Of a stretch of DNA of 64,000 nucleotides, positions 40,966 through 49,300 are shown in pieces. Origin of the DNA: Cytophagales bacterium Alg240-R148 (GTDB taxonomy: Bacteria > Bacteroidota > Bacteroidia > Cytophagales > Cyclobacteriaceae); NCBI GenBank assembly GCA_900537185.1, contig LS999826.1, positions 668,480 to 732,479 on the forward strand. The letters run 5' to 3'. The stretch's first letter is position 1, and the number at the start of each line of letters is the position of its first letter. The position numbers and the translations under genes were made by a program. Below the pieces are notes generated by a model that searched no databases, was not told the origin of the DNA, and worked only from the letters and a program-made list of their open reading frames with translations.

Positions 40966-41685
40966 ATGAAACTAGATATTTTAGCGTTGGCTGCGCACCC
41001 AGATGATACTGAATTAGGCTGTGCAGGCACCTTGTATACCCATATCTTAAAAGGAAAGAAGGTTGGGGTTGTAGATTTTACCCAAGGAGAATTAGGTACT
41101 CGAGGAACAGTTGCAATTAGAACAAAAGAAGCAAATGACGCTTCCAAAATATTGGGCTTGTCCGTACGGGAAAACTTAAAGTTTAGAGATGGGTTTTTTC
41201 GAAACGACGAAGCCCACCAATTGGCCTTGGTTCAGAAAATTAGGACCTACCAGCCAGATATTGTATTAGCCAATGCTTTAGATGATAGGCATCCGGACCA
41301 TGGAAAGGCAGCACAACTGAGTATTGACGCTTTGTTTTTATCCGGTTTGCGAATGGTAGAGACTACTTCAGACGAAGGCGTGCAACAGGCGCCCTGGCGG
41401 CCCAGGTTGGTGCTGCACTATATTCAGAGCAAGATGTTGGTTCCAGATTTGATTGTTGATGTATCTGCTGGTTGGGATAAAAAAATTGAAGCGATAAAGG
41501 CGTTCGAATCGCAATTTTTTAATACCAACAAAAACGAACCTGCCACCTATATATCCAATCCGGAGTTTCTTAAAATGATCGAAGCGCGAGGGAAGGAGTT
41601 TGGCCATTCTATTGGTGCAGCCTACGGAGAGGGTTTTCAGAGCACTAGAAATGTAGGAGTTGAGAATTTATTTGAATTACTATAA
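40966..41685 (+). CDS. bshB1: Bacillithiol biosynthesis deacetylase BshB1
   Basis: Zinc deacetylase of the PIG-L/LmbE family that removes the acetyl group from GlcNAc-malate in bacillithiol synthesis. ATG 40966 (MKLDILALAAHPDD) gives 239 residues; an upstream TTG would begin inside the terminator. Zinc motif AHPDDTELGC (His11, Asp14) and DDRHPDHGKAAQL (His) plus a C-terminal HSIGAAYGEGF characteristic of BshB1. Directly after trxB, so thiol-redox genes are neighbours. Confidence 0.93.
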   Translation: MKLDILALAAHPDDTELGCAGTLYTHILKGKKVGVVDFTQGELGTRGTVAIRTKEANDASKILGLSVRENLKFRDGFFRNDEAHQLALVQKIRTYQPDIVLANALDDRHPDHGKAAQLSIDALFLSGLRMVETTSDEGVQQAPWRPRLVLHYIQSKMLVPDLIVDVSAGWDKKIEAIKAFESQFFNTNKNEPATYISNPEFLKMIEARGKEFGHSIGAAYGEGFQSTRNVGVENLFELL

Positions 41686-41738
41686 TTTTTTATCGAGATT
41701 AGGGGAGCATATTTTTTCTCCCTAAAACAATAGAGAAT

Positions 41739-42272
41739 TTGAAAGTATTTAATTTTTCTAGTTCGAATAACGAAACTGGTCTTTCGCAAGAGGAGTACAA
41801 GGAATTATTTGACAACTTTTATACCCATATTAAAAATTTCATATATTTTAAAGTAGGCGATACAGCTTTGGCAGAAGACATTGCCCAAGAGGTGTACGTT
41901 AAAATTTGGGAAAAGAGGCATACCGTAAAAAAGGAAACTGTAAAAAGCCTTTTGTATACCATTGCAAGTAATTTGGTGATCAACCACGCCAAACACCAAA
42001 AAGTAGTGTACAACTTTGTGAACCACCGAGACCATAGAAAATACTCTAGTTCTCCAGAATTTGAATTGGAATACAAAGAATACAAAGAAAAAGTTGAGAA
42101 CACCATAGAAAATTTGCCAGAAAAATGCAGGACGGTCTTTCTAATGAATAGGATTGAAAAGATGACTTACAACGAAATAGCGGAGCATTTGGGCTTGAGT
42201 GTTAAGGCTGTTGAAAAGAGAATGCACAAGGCCATGGTAATAATTAAAGAAAAATTAAACAAGAAACTCTGA
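41739..42272 (+). CDS. FecI-like ECF sigma factor
   Basis: 177 residues from TTG 41739, the only plausible start. Region 2 KELFDNFYTHIKNFIYFKVGD and AEDIAQEVYVKIWEKR; region 4 LPEKCRTVFLMNRIEKMTYN and AEHLGLSVKAVEKRMHKAM. Typical of Bacteroidota FecI-type factors that work with a FecR anti-sigma and an STN TonB receptor. The receptor starts 62 bp downstream, but fecR is the last gene of the cluster. Confidence 0.9.
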   Translation: MKVFNFSSSNNETGLSQEEYKELFDNFYTHIKNFIYFKVGDTALAEDIAQEVYVKIWEKRHTVKKETVKSLLYTIASNLVINHAKHQKVVYNFVNHRDHRKYSSSPEFELEYKEYKEKVENTIENLPEKCRTVFLMNRIEKMTYNEIAEHLGLSVKAVEKRMHKAMVIIKEKLNKKL

Positions 42273-42334
42273 ATTAGTTACTTAAGGCATTATTTTTGTA
42301 TATACTTAAATATACCTGAACTGTTCTAATTCAT

Positions 42335-44968
42335 TTGAAATACATTATTCACATAGCATTAATTTTTCTGTCCTTGGGTGCTTTTGCCCAATCCGATAAA
42401 TTATATGATTTTGATTTTGAACAATCCAAACTCACGGATGTACTAAAAAGTGTGCACCTCAAGCACAACTTGAATTTTTCGTACAACGTTTCGGAAACCA
42501 ACAAAATAAAAGTATCCTTTACCAGAAAAAGTTGCTCAGTAGAAACTTTTTTAGAGACTGTTTTTGAAAAATCGAAACTAACCTTTAAAAAGGTCGGGAC
42601 CACCTATGTGATCACATCTAATATCCAAGGGGAACCCGTTCTCAATGGGCATGTTTCCGGTATTATTTCGGATGCAAAAACTGGAGAAAGGCTTCCATTT
42701 GCAACCATTGCAGAAGCGCATTCTTCTATGGGCACCCTTTCTAATAAGGACGGTTATTTTGTGATAAATAAGTTTGTTCCCGATACCAGCACTCTTGTAG
42801 TTTCTTACTTGGGTTTTAAACCAGTCAAAATAAAGAAATCGGATTTGACATTTGACAAACTCATCAACATTCAATTGGAACCGGATGTAGAAGTTTTGGA
42901 CGAAGTATTCATAGAGTCTTCTTCCAGTAAAACTATGGAACTAATGGAGGTGAGCAAGTTCAGTTTGAACCCCAACAAGGTGAATGCCCTTCCGAGTTTG
43001 GGCGAAAAAGATTTAATGCGGGCCATTCAATACTTTCCCGGAATAAGTGCAACGGATGAAACCTCTGCAGGTATGGTAATCAGAGGGGCGTCAAGTGATC
43101 AGAATTTAATTATGTTTGATGGGTTTACTTTGTACCATGTGGATCATTTTTATGGGATTTTTAGCGCGTTTAATTCCGAAGCGGTAAAAAGTGTGAATAT
43201 TTCCAAAGGTGGGTTTGAACCAAAAGTAGGTGGGCGAGTTTCTGGTGTAATTGACATCATTGGCAAAAGTGGAAGCGATAAAAAAACCAGTTTGGCCATA
43301 AATGGAAACCTACTCAGTGCCAATTTTTTATTGGAAACACCTCTGTCAGATAAGTTAACCTTCCTCTTTGCAGGGAGAAGGGCCTACACAGACATCATCC
43401 AAAGCAGTCTTTTTACTGAACTTTTTAATAAAGTAGTAGTGAGCACTGCTAAAAATGGCCTTTTTGATGATGCAGTTTCGGAGACTTTGGAGCCTTCGTT
43501 TTATTATTACGACATCAATAGCAAGGTAACCTATAAACCCAATAAGAACAATGTGGTGAGTATAAGTTACTACACCGGAGAAGATAAATTGAGTTTTCAG
43601 GGTATCCAAGGTTTTGAGGCATTTGATTATAAAACTTCTGAAAACACCAATTGGGGCAACGATGGAATTAGTCTGAAATGGGGTAGGTATTGGAACGATA
43701 AGGTATACAGCAATGTGACGACCGCCTATTCTCAATATGGCTCTTCTATAAATTATAGTTATGAATTTAAGCTGATCGAAGAGTTAGGAGGGGATAAGTT
43801 CGAGTATTTGGGCAGTCAAATCAATAAAGTGCAAGATTGGTCCTTAAAAATGGACAATGAAATCTATTTAACAGGAAACAGTCAATTGGATATTGGATTG
43901 TCCTACAACAAAAATTTAATTGATTTAGAATCTACATTCGATGACAACCTGTATCAAGAATACCATGAAAGAGGAAGTTTGTTGTCCTTTTATGCCCAGC
44001 ATAAGGTGCAACCCACCGAAAAATTAACCATGACCTATGGAGCCCGTTTGAATAAATACGACAAGGTGGATACCTTGTTTTTGGAACCCAGGTTGAATGT
44101 GGGGTATAAGGTGTCAGAGGGAATAAACACAAAATTTTCAGCTGGAATGTTTAGCCAAACGATTAATAGGGCTATAAGAGGAGAAATATACAGCAGTACA
44201 CCAGACTTTTGGGTTTTAGCGGATGGCAAGCAGATTCCTATTATTAGCTCCTACCATTTAATTGGTGGAGCAACCTTTACCAAAAAAGAATATACCCTGG
44301 ATATAGAAGGGTATTACAAACACAACGATGGTATTCTGGAATATGTGCCCCGGTTGACCAATTTTGAGCCAGGCAACATCGTTTCCCCAGAATTGTATTT
44401 CCAAGGTGTCAATGAATCTTATGGTGTTGACGTTCTGTTGCATAGGCAAAAGGGCATCCATACAGGTTGGATTAGTTATTCCTATTTGAAGTCGTTTAAT
44501 CAGTTTGATGAATTGAACAAAGGTATTGCCTTCCCATCTCCGCAGGACCAAAGGCATGAAGTGAATGTTATTAACCTTTTTAAGGTAAAACGTTTTGATT
44601 TAAGTGTTTCGTGGGTTTTTGGATCGGGAAAGGCGTATACAGAACCTTATAGCGAATATACCGTGACCTTGTTAGATGGAACTAAAAAGAAGGAAGTAAT
44701 CCTGGGTCAGATCAACTCCAGTAGATTGCCTGTTTACCACAGACTGGATCTTTCGGCGGTATATAATTTTAATATTGGAAAGGCCAAAGCCAACTTTGGT
44801 TTGACAATTTTTAATGCGTACAACCGTGAAAATATTAAATATAGGAAGATATCAAGAGTAGATTTTAATAAAAACACTTACTATTTATTGGAATCTCCCT
44901 TATATTTAACGTCGGATGTAACGTTGCTTGGGTTTACACCTAACATTACTTTTGGAATAAGATTATAA
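42335..44968 (+). CDS. TonB-dependent receptor with N-terminal STN signalling domain
   Basis: 877 residues starting at TTG 42335, which supplies the signal peptide (MKYIIHIALIFLSLGAFAQ). Then an STN domain (about 22-88, LYDFDFEQSKLTDVLKSVH) that touches FecR, a carboxypeptidase-regulatory-like domain (about 105-185, GIISDAKTGERLPFATI), a plug (about 215-320, MVIRGASSDQNLIMFDGF) and a beta-barrel to the C-terminus. It likely takes up a small ligand and signals to the sigma factor; ligand unknown. Confidence 0.94.
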   Translation: MKYIIHIALIFLSLGAFAQSDKLYDFDFEQSKLTDVLKSVHLKHNLNFSYNVSETNKIKVSFTRKSCSVETFLETVFEKSKLTFKKVGTTYVITSNIQGEPVLNGHVSGIISDAKTGERLPFATIAEAHSSMGTLSNKDGYFVINKFVPDTSTLVVSYLGFKPVKIKKSDLTFDKLINIQLEPDVEVLDEVFIESSSSKTMELMEVSKFSLNPNKVNALPSLGEKDLMRAIQYFPGISATDETSAGMVIRGASSDQNLIMFDGFTLYHVDHFYGIFSAFNSEAVKSVNISKGGFEPKVGGRVSGVIDIIGKSGSDKKTSLAINGNLLSANFLLETPLSDKLTFLFAGRRAYTDIIQSSLFTELFNKVVVSTAKNGLFDDAVSETLEPSFYYYDINSKVTYKPNKNNVVSISYYTGEDKLSFQGIQGFEAFDYKTSENTNWGNDGISLKWGRYWNDKVYSNVTTAYSQYGSSINYSYEFKLIEELGGDKFEYLGSQINKVQDWSLKMDNEIYLTGNSQLDIGLSYNKNLIDLESTFDDNLYQEYHERGSLLSFYAQHKVQPTEKLTMTYGARLNKYDKVDTLFLEPRLNVGYKVSEGINTKFSAGMFSQTINRAIRGEIYSSTPDFWVLADGKQIPIISSYHLIGGATFTKKEYTLDIEGYYKHNDGILEYVPRLTNFEPGNIVSPELYFQGVNESYGVDVLLHRQKGIHTGWISYSYLKSFNQFDELNKGIAFPSPQDQRHEVNVINLFKVKRFDLSVSWVFGSGKAYTEPYSEYTVTLLDGTKKKEVILGQINSSRLPVYHRLDLSAVYNFNIGKAKANFGLTIFNAYNRENIKYRKISRVDFNKNTYYLLESPLYLTSDVTLLGFTPNITFGIRL

Positions 44969-44976
44969 ATATAAAC

Positions 44977-45759
44977 ATGAAGACAGTTCTAATCATATGT
45001 TCTCTTTTTGTTTTTTTGATCGCTTGTGAGGATCAGAAAAAAGAAAAGTTCGAAGAAGAACTTGTGGTGAATGCGTATTTGTTTGCTAATTCGCCTGTCA
45101 ATTGGATATATATCAACAAATCTGTGAAGTTTGGATCCAATATAGCCAATGAGCCAGTTAACAATGCGAAAGTGTCTATTACATGGAATAAAGAAGTGTT
45201 TCTGTTAGAAAACAACCCGCTTATCCCTGGAAACTACAAATACAATTTCGAAGATTTGAAGATAATACCGGGAGACGAATATGTAATTGATGTAGTGTAC
45301 GAAGATAAAAATGTAACGGGAACGACAACCGTACCTTACGGTCCAAAAAACTTGGTTTCATCTGCTGATACTATAAAAATCGATGTTCAGAGGAATAGTC
45401 CATCCAATCAGGTCCTGTTTCAATGGGACAACAGCGATTTTGACTATAGCACAGTAGTAATCAGGCCGGAAAGTGAAAATCAAAATTACATTTGGGACGA
45501 TAAATTTACCAATAGCAATGCTTATTGGTTGTCGATACCTTCCTTGAGTAATTATAGGGTTTTTACTGATTTTGATATTAAATATTATGGCACCAATGTA
45601 TTGGTTGTATACAGTGCGAATTTGGAATATGTAAATATGTTCAACGAATTTGATCAAATAGATTTATTTTCTAAAAACACCAATTTAGAAAATGGAGTAG
45701 GAATTTTTACCGCCTTTAGTACTGATTCAGTTCAGTTTTTTGTAGCACCTCAAAAATAA
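44977..45759 (+). CDS. DUF4249-family lipoprotein
   Basis: 260 residues with lipobox FLIAC (Cys17). FEEELVVNAYLFANSPVNWIYI and NAKVSITWNKE follow the DUF4249 pattern, a family usually coupled to STN TonB receptors in Bacteroidota. It lies 8 bp after the receptor and probably forms a surface partner of it. No enzymatic motif seen. Confidence 0.85.
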   Translation: MKTVLIICSLFVFLIACEDQKKEKFEEELVVNAYLFANSPVNWIYINKSVKFGSNIANEPVNNAKVSITWNKEVFLLENNPLIPGNYKYNFEDLKIIPGDEYVIDVVYEDKNVTGTTTVPYGPKNLVSSADTIKIDVQRNSPSNQVLFQWDNSDFDYSTVVIRPESENQNYIWDDKFTNSNAYWLSIPSLSNYRVFTDFDIKYYGTNVLVVYSANLEYVNMFNEFDQIDLFSKNTNLENGVGIFTAFSTDSVQFFVAPQK

Positions 45760-45830
45760 TATTATTTTTAGATAGGGAGCTTTTAGAATGAGGTGTAGTA
45801 TATTTAACGACGTTTTTAAGAAATTTAATA

Positions 45831-46670
45831 ATGAAAGATTTTTCAGATAAGGAAGTAGAGGCGGTACTGGATCAATATTTTTCGGAAATAGAAGTACCTG
45901 AAATTAGATCTAAAGCAGCAGTTTGGAATGAGTTGTCTGCAAATGCAGATGCTAATAACCAAGTGCATATGTTGCCTTTTTGGATGAAGATGGCTGCTTC
46001 TGTAGTGATCATCCTTTCTTTGACTTCTTCTCTGTATTTCTTTAACGAAAAAAGCATTGAAGCAGGCAAGGATAAAATGATGGCACATGCGTTGCCCGAT
46101 GGTTCTAAAGTAAGTCTGAATGCCGGGGCTTCTATAGAATACAATGCCTTGGCTTGGTACATTAACAGAACCGTAGCATTAAAAGGAGAAGGTTTTTTTG
46201 AAGTCGAAAAGGGGCGCCAATTTACAGTAGAAACCAATTTGGGATCCGTATCGGTTTTGGGTACTAGTTTTAATGTAAAACCACAACATGGAGCCTTGAG
46301 CGTTGCTTGTTATTCAGGTAAGGTTGCTGTCGAAGGTTTGAAACAAGGACAATACGAAGAAATAACCAAAGGACAAAGAGTGGTCTTTAATTCCAATAAC
46401 ATAACAGACTTTTCTGGGAAATTTGATTTGAATAATGGCATTTCTTGGATAACAGGAGATTTCGAATATCGAGATGAGGCCTTATCGCAAGTTATTGCAG
46501 ATATTGAGAGCTATTACGGAGTACAGATAGAAATGAACGAGAAGATTAATAGTAGGAAGTATTCAGGTAACTTTTCAAAAGTTAGTCTGAAAGATGCATT
46601 AGAAATTATCTGTCTTCCATTGGATTTACAATACCAAATAACGGAAGAAAAAGTACAAGTATTCCAATAA
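45831..46670 (+). CDS. FecR-like anti-sigma / signal-transducing protein
   Basis: 279 residues: a cytoplasmic N-terminal part (1-48), a transmembrane helix at about 49-67 (MKMAASVVIILSLTSSLYFF), a FecR domain (ALPDGSKVSLNAGASIEYNA, VLGTSFNVKPQHG) and a C-terminal DUF4974 (ALSQVIADIESYYGVQIEMN). It probably binds the STN domain of the receptor two genes upstream and controls the FecI-like sigma factor. A 71-bp gap separates it from the DUF4249 gene. Confidence 0.93.
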   Translation: MKDFSDKEVEAVLDQYFSEIEVPEIRSKAAVWNELSANADANNQVHMLPFWMKMAASVVIILSLTSSLYFFNEKSIEAGKDKMMAHALPDGSKVSLNAGASIEYNALAWYINRTVALKGEGFFEVEKGRQFTVETNLGSVSVLGTSFNVKPQHGALSVACYSGKVAVEGLKQGQYEEITKGQRVVFNSNNITDFSGKFDLNNGISWITGDFEYRDEALSQVIADIESYYGVQIEMNEKINSRKYSGNFSKVSLKDALEIICLPLDLQYQITEEKVQVFQ

Positions 46671-46678
46671 AGATAAAT

Positions 46679-46730
46679 GGAGCATAAAAAAAGCCTTTGA
46701 ATGAAAATTCAAAGGCTTTTTTTATGCTCC
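46679..46730. terminator. Bidirectional terminator: 24-bp perfect stem with GAAA loop
   Basis: Positions 46679-46702 and 46707-46730 are exact reverse complements around the tetraloop GAAA, with A7 and T7 stretches in the arms. It serves convergent fecR (+) and the lipoprotein gene (-), each ending within about 15 bp. Confidence 0.92.
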
Positions 46731-46742
46731 TATCTGTTTTAA

Positions 46743-47885
46743 TTAATACCTGTCATAAAAGGATTTCATTTTTGGAGTGAGTTTGTTATAAATGGGATTG
46801 GAGAAGTTTCTAAACATGGTTTGGTTGTTTGGTGGCCTGGCTTCTTTCCTGTTACACATATCCAGTTGTGCTTTACTCAAAGCGCGGCTGTCTCCATTGT
46901 AATTGCCCCATGTAGTCTTCCAAACATAAACTCCTTCAATTTTTTCATGTTTGATTACAGCATCGCTATCCGCATCCAGAACTTGCATGCTTAACAACCC
47001 AGATGATTTAACTTCCTTTTTAAATGAGGTTAATTTGGCTTTTACTGTTCCGTAAACTTTTTGTGTGGTACCATCTTCTAGTTTCACCGTTCCTACTTCT
47101 ACACTGTCTTGTTTGTACTCTACGGTCTCTTTAGAAATGTACTCGTTGCCCACCAAAAAATCGTCAAATTGAATTTTCAATACTTGGTGAATGGTTGCTA
47201 CCTCTTGGGATTGCATTGGAGTAAAAAACTTTACAAACTGGTTGTTGCGTTCATAATTCCTTAAGTAGCCCTCGATTTTATCTTGAAAAAAGTCGCCAGA
47301 CAAAGAATATCGCCCTGGTACCGGGATTTGATCAATAACTACTTTTAAAGTTGCTGCATCTTTTGCTTGCGCCGTCATGTCGGCCACTTCTTTGTATCCA
47401 GGAACATATTTGTTGGCCTCCTTAAAATGGAAATAGGCCTTTTTTGCGTCTTCTCTGCTGTCCGACATCATAGCGGCTATACCAGCGTCGTAACTTTCTT
47501 TAGCCGCTTTTTCCTTCACTTCAGCCAGTTCTTTGTAAAAACTGCGCGGAGTAGAAATAACTTTTTTTGCACCAGGAGCTCGAAGAATTTCTTCGTACAT
47601 ATGGTTGAGTTTTTGGTATCCTCCCACGGCATTTTTCCATTTAAAAGGCGCTTCGGAAGTAACTTGGCTGTTGATGTTGCTCAGTAAATAATCTACAGCC
47701 AATGGATAAGCACCTCTCAAAGCCTCGCTTGATTTTTTGTGGTCTGGATTTTTTCTTAACCTTTGAACGGATTTTAATACAGATTCATAGTAATCTCCTC
47801 TTTCATATGCCTGTTTACCAGAGGAGCAAGCGGCAATAACCAGAATGAGAACCAAATACTTTATAGTGTGTAATTCTTTTTTCAT
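46743..47885 (-). CDS. Lipoprotein of unknown function with TPR-like helical N-terminal part
   Basis: 380 residues; signal peptide ends in lipobox VIAAC (Cys20). Residues about 25-180 are helix-rich and read like TPR repeats (YERGDYYESVLKSVQRLRK, AKKAYFHFKEANKYVPGYKE), then a beta-rich C-terminal domain (VTVEY-type segments KDSVEVGTVKLEDG) ending in FSNPIYNKLTPKMKSFYDRY. No catalytic motif and no family I can name. It stands alone, with a bidirectional terminator at its 3' end and a 232-bp divergent intergenic region on its 5' side. Confidence 0.75.
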   Translation of the reverse strand: MKKELHTIKYLVLILVIAACSSGKQAYERGDYYESVLKSVQRLRKNPDHKKSSEALRGAYPLAVDYLLSNINSQVTSEAPFKWKNAVGGYQKLNHMYEEILRAPGAKKVISTPRSFYKELAEVKEKAAKESYDAGIAAMMSDSREDAKKAYFHFKEANKYVPGYKEVADMTAQAKDAATLKVVIDQIPVPGRYSLSGDFFQDKIEGYLRNYERNNQFVKFFTPMQSQEVATIHQVLKIQFDDFLVGNEYISKETVEYKQDSVEVGTVKLEDGTTQKVYGTVKAKLTSFKKEVKSSGLLSMQVLDADSDAVIKHEKIEGVYVWKTTWGNYNGDSRALSKAQLDMCNRKEARPPNNQTMFRNFSNPIYNKLTPKMKSFYDRY

Positions 47886-48117
47886 ATAAGCTATAGGATT
47901 ATTTCAGATGTATAAAGTTAAAAATATTGATGAATATTTTTTGATTACATGCAATTCTTTTGCCAAAAAATAAATTGCACAAAACTTCTGTTTTTGCTTC
48001 CTAAATGCGCCATTTATCCTAGAAAACTACCAATTAAAAATCCCCTTGCTTAAACTGAAACTAAATTGGAAATATAGAGTATGAATAAGCGGGATCAAGC
48101 ATTTACAAACATTAAAG

Positions 48118-49296
48118 ATGAACAAAAGAAAAATAATTGTCGCATTGTCTGCTGTTGCTGTTTTGGCCGTAATGGTAGTGGGAGGTAGCCTTTTGGGGGA
48201 AATGAAAGAAGAGCCAGAAAAGAAAGCTGCTGTTCAAGCTAAAAAGTATGTAAGAACTACAACGGTGGTGTACAGTGATTTGAAAATTGAGGTGGAAACA
48301 TTTGGTAGGGTTAAAACGGAAGAGTCACTAGAATTGATACCTGAAGTAGCTGGGAAAATGAGCCAAGGAAGGGTTCCTTTAAAAGCAGGGCAGCGCTTTA
48401 AAAAAGGAGATTTGTTGTTTAAAATAGACAATACCGAAGCAAGGCTAACTTTGTTTAGCAAAAAGAGCAATTTTTTAAAGGACTTAGCGGCCACTCTTCC
48501 TGATTTTAAATTGGACTTCAAAGAGTCTTATCAGACTTGGTTGGATTATTTCAATTCCATTGAAATTGATAATTCCATTCCAGAACTTCCTTCTCCTAAG
48601 AATAGCAAGGAAAAAACATACCTAGCAACTAAGAATATTTTCAGTTCCTATTATTCCATAAAAAGTGATGAAGCCAGGTTGAGGAAGTATGCCTACTACG
48701 CTCCTTTTAATGGGAGTATCACCGAAGTGACTTTACAGAATGGTTCCTTTGTGAATCCAGGTAATAAAATTGGGAAAATTATACAAACGGATAAACATGA
48801 AATTAAGGTGTCTGTTGATCCTGCGGACATTTCATGGGTGGATATTGGTTCAGAAGTAACGGTGTTTTCTGAAGGAGAAGATAAAAATTGGACAGGCACC
48901 GTTTCTAGAATTTCAGATGTTATCAACCCCAACACCCAGTCTATAGATGTTTATGTTAAGATAAAAAAGGGAGAACAAAGCATATATGAAGGGTACTATT
49001 TAAAAGCAAAAATTCCAGGTAGAGTAGTCGAAAATAGTATGGAAATACCAAGAAATGCAGTTTTTAATACCAACGAGGTGTTTGTGTTGAAAGATTCTAC
49101 TTTAAAAGTTAGGCAGATTAAAGTACATAAAATCAACCAGCAAACCATTGTAATGACTGGTCTTCAAGAAGGAGCGCAATTGGTGGTAGAACCATTAATC
49201 AATGCCCATAACAACATGAAAGCTTTTAATCTCGAAACGGAGGAGGAAGAAAAAGGGCTCGTAAATGGAGCGACTGTAACAACTGCAAGCAATTAG
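48118..49296 (+). CDS. RND efflux periplasmic adaptor (membrane fusion protein)
   Basis: 392 residues. N-terminal anchor (about 4-22), barrel-sandwich hybrid (EVAGKMSQGRVPLKAGQRFK and later YAPFNGSITEVTLQNGSFV), a helical hairpin between about 115 and 185, then a beta-barrel domain (VSVDPADISWVDIGSEVTV). It starts an operon with the RND pump 4 bp later and a TolC-like channel. Confidence 0.93.
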   Translation: MNKRKIIVALSAVAVLAVMVVGGSLLGEMKEEPEKKAAVQAKKYVRTTTVVYSDLKIEVETFGRVKTEESLELIPEVAGKMSQGRVPLKAGQRFKKGDLLFKIDNTEARLTLFSKKSNFLKDLAATLPDFKLDFKESYQTWLDYFNSIEIDNSIPELPSPKNSKEKTYLATKNIFSSYYSIKSDEARLRKYAYYAPFNGSITEVTLQNGSFVNPGNKIGKIIQTDKHEIKVSVDPADISWVDIGSEVTVFSEGEDKNWTGTVSRISDVINPNTQSIDVYVKIKKGEQSIYEGYYLKAKIPGRVVENSMEIPRNAVFNTNEVFVLKDSTLKVRQIKVHKINQQTIVMTGLQEGAQLVVEPLINAHNNMKAFNLETEEEEKGLVNGATVTTASN

Positions 49297-49300
49297 AATT

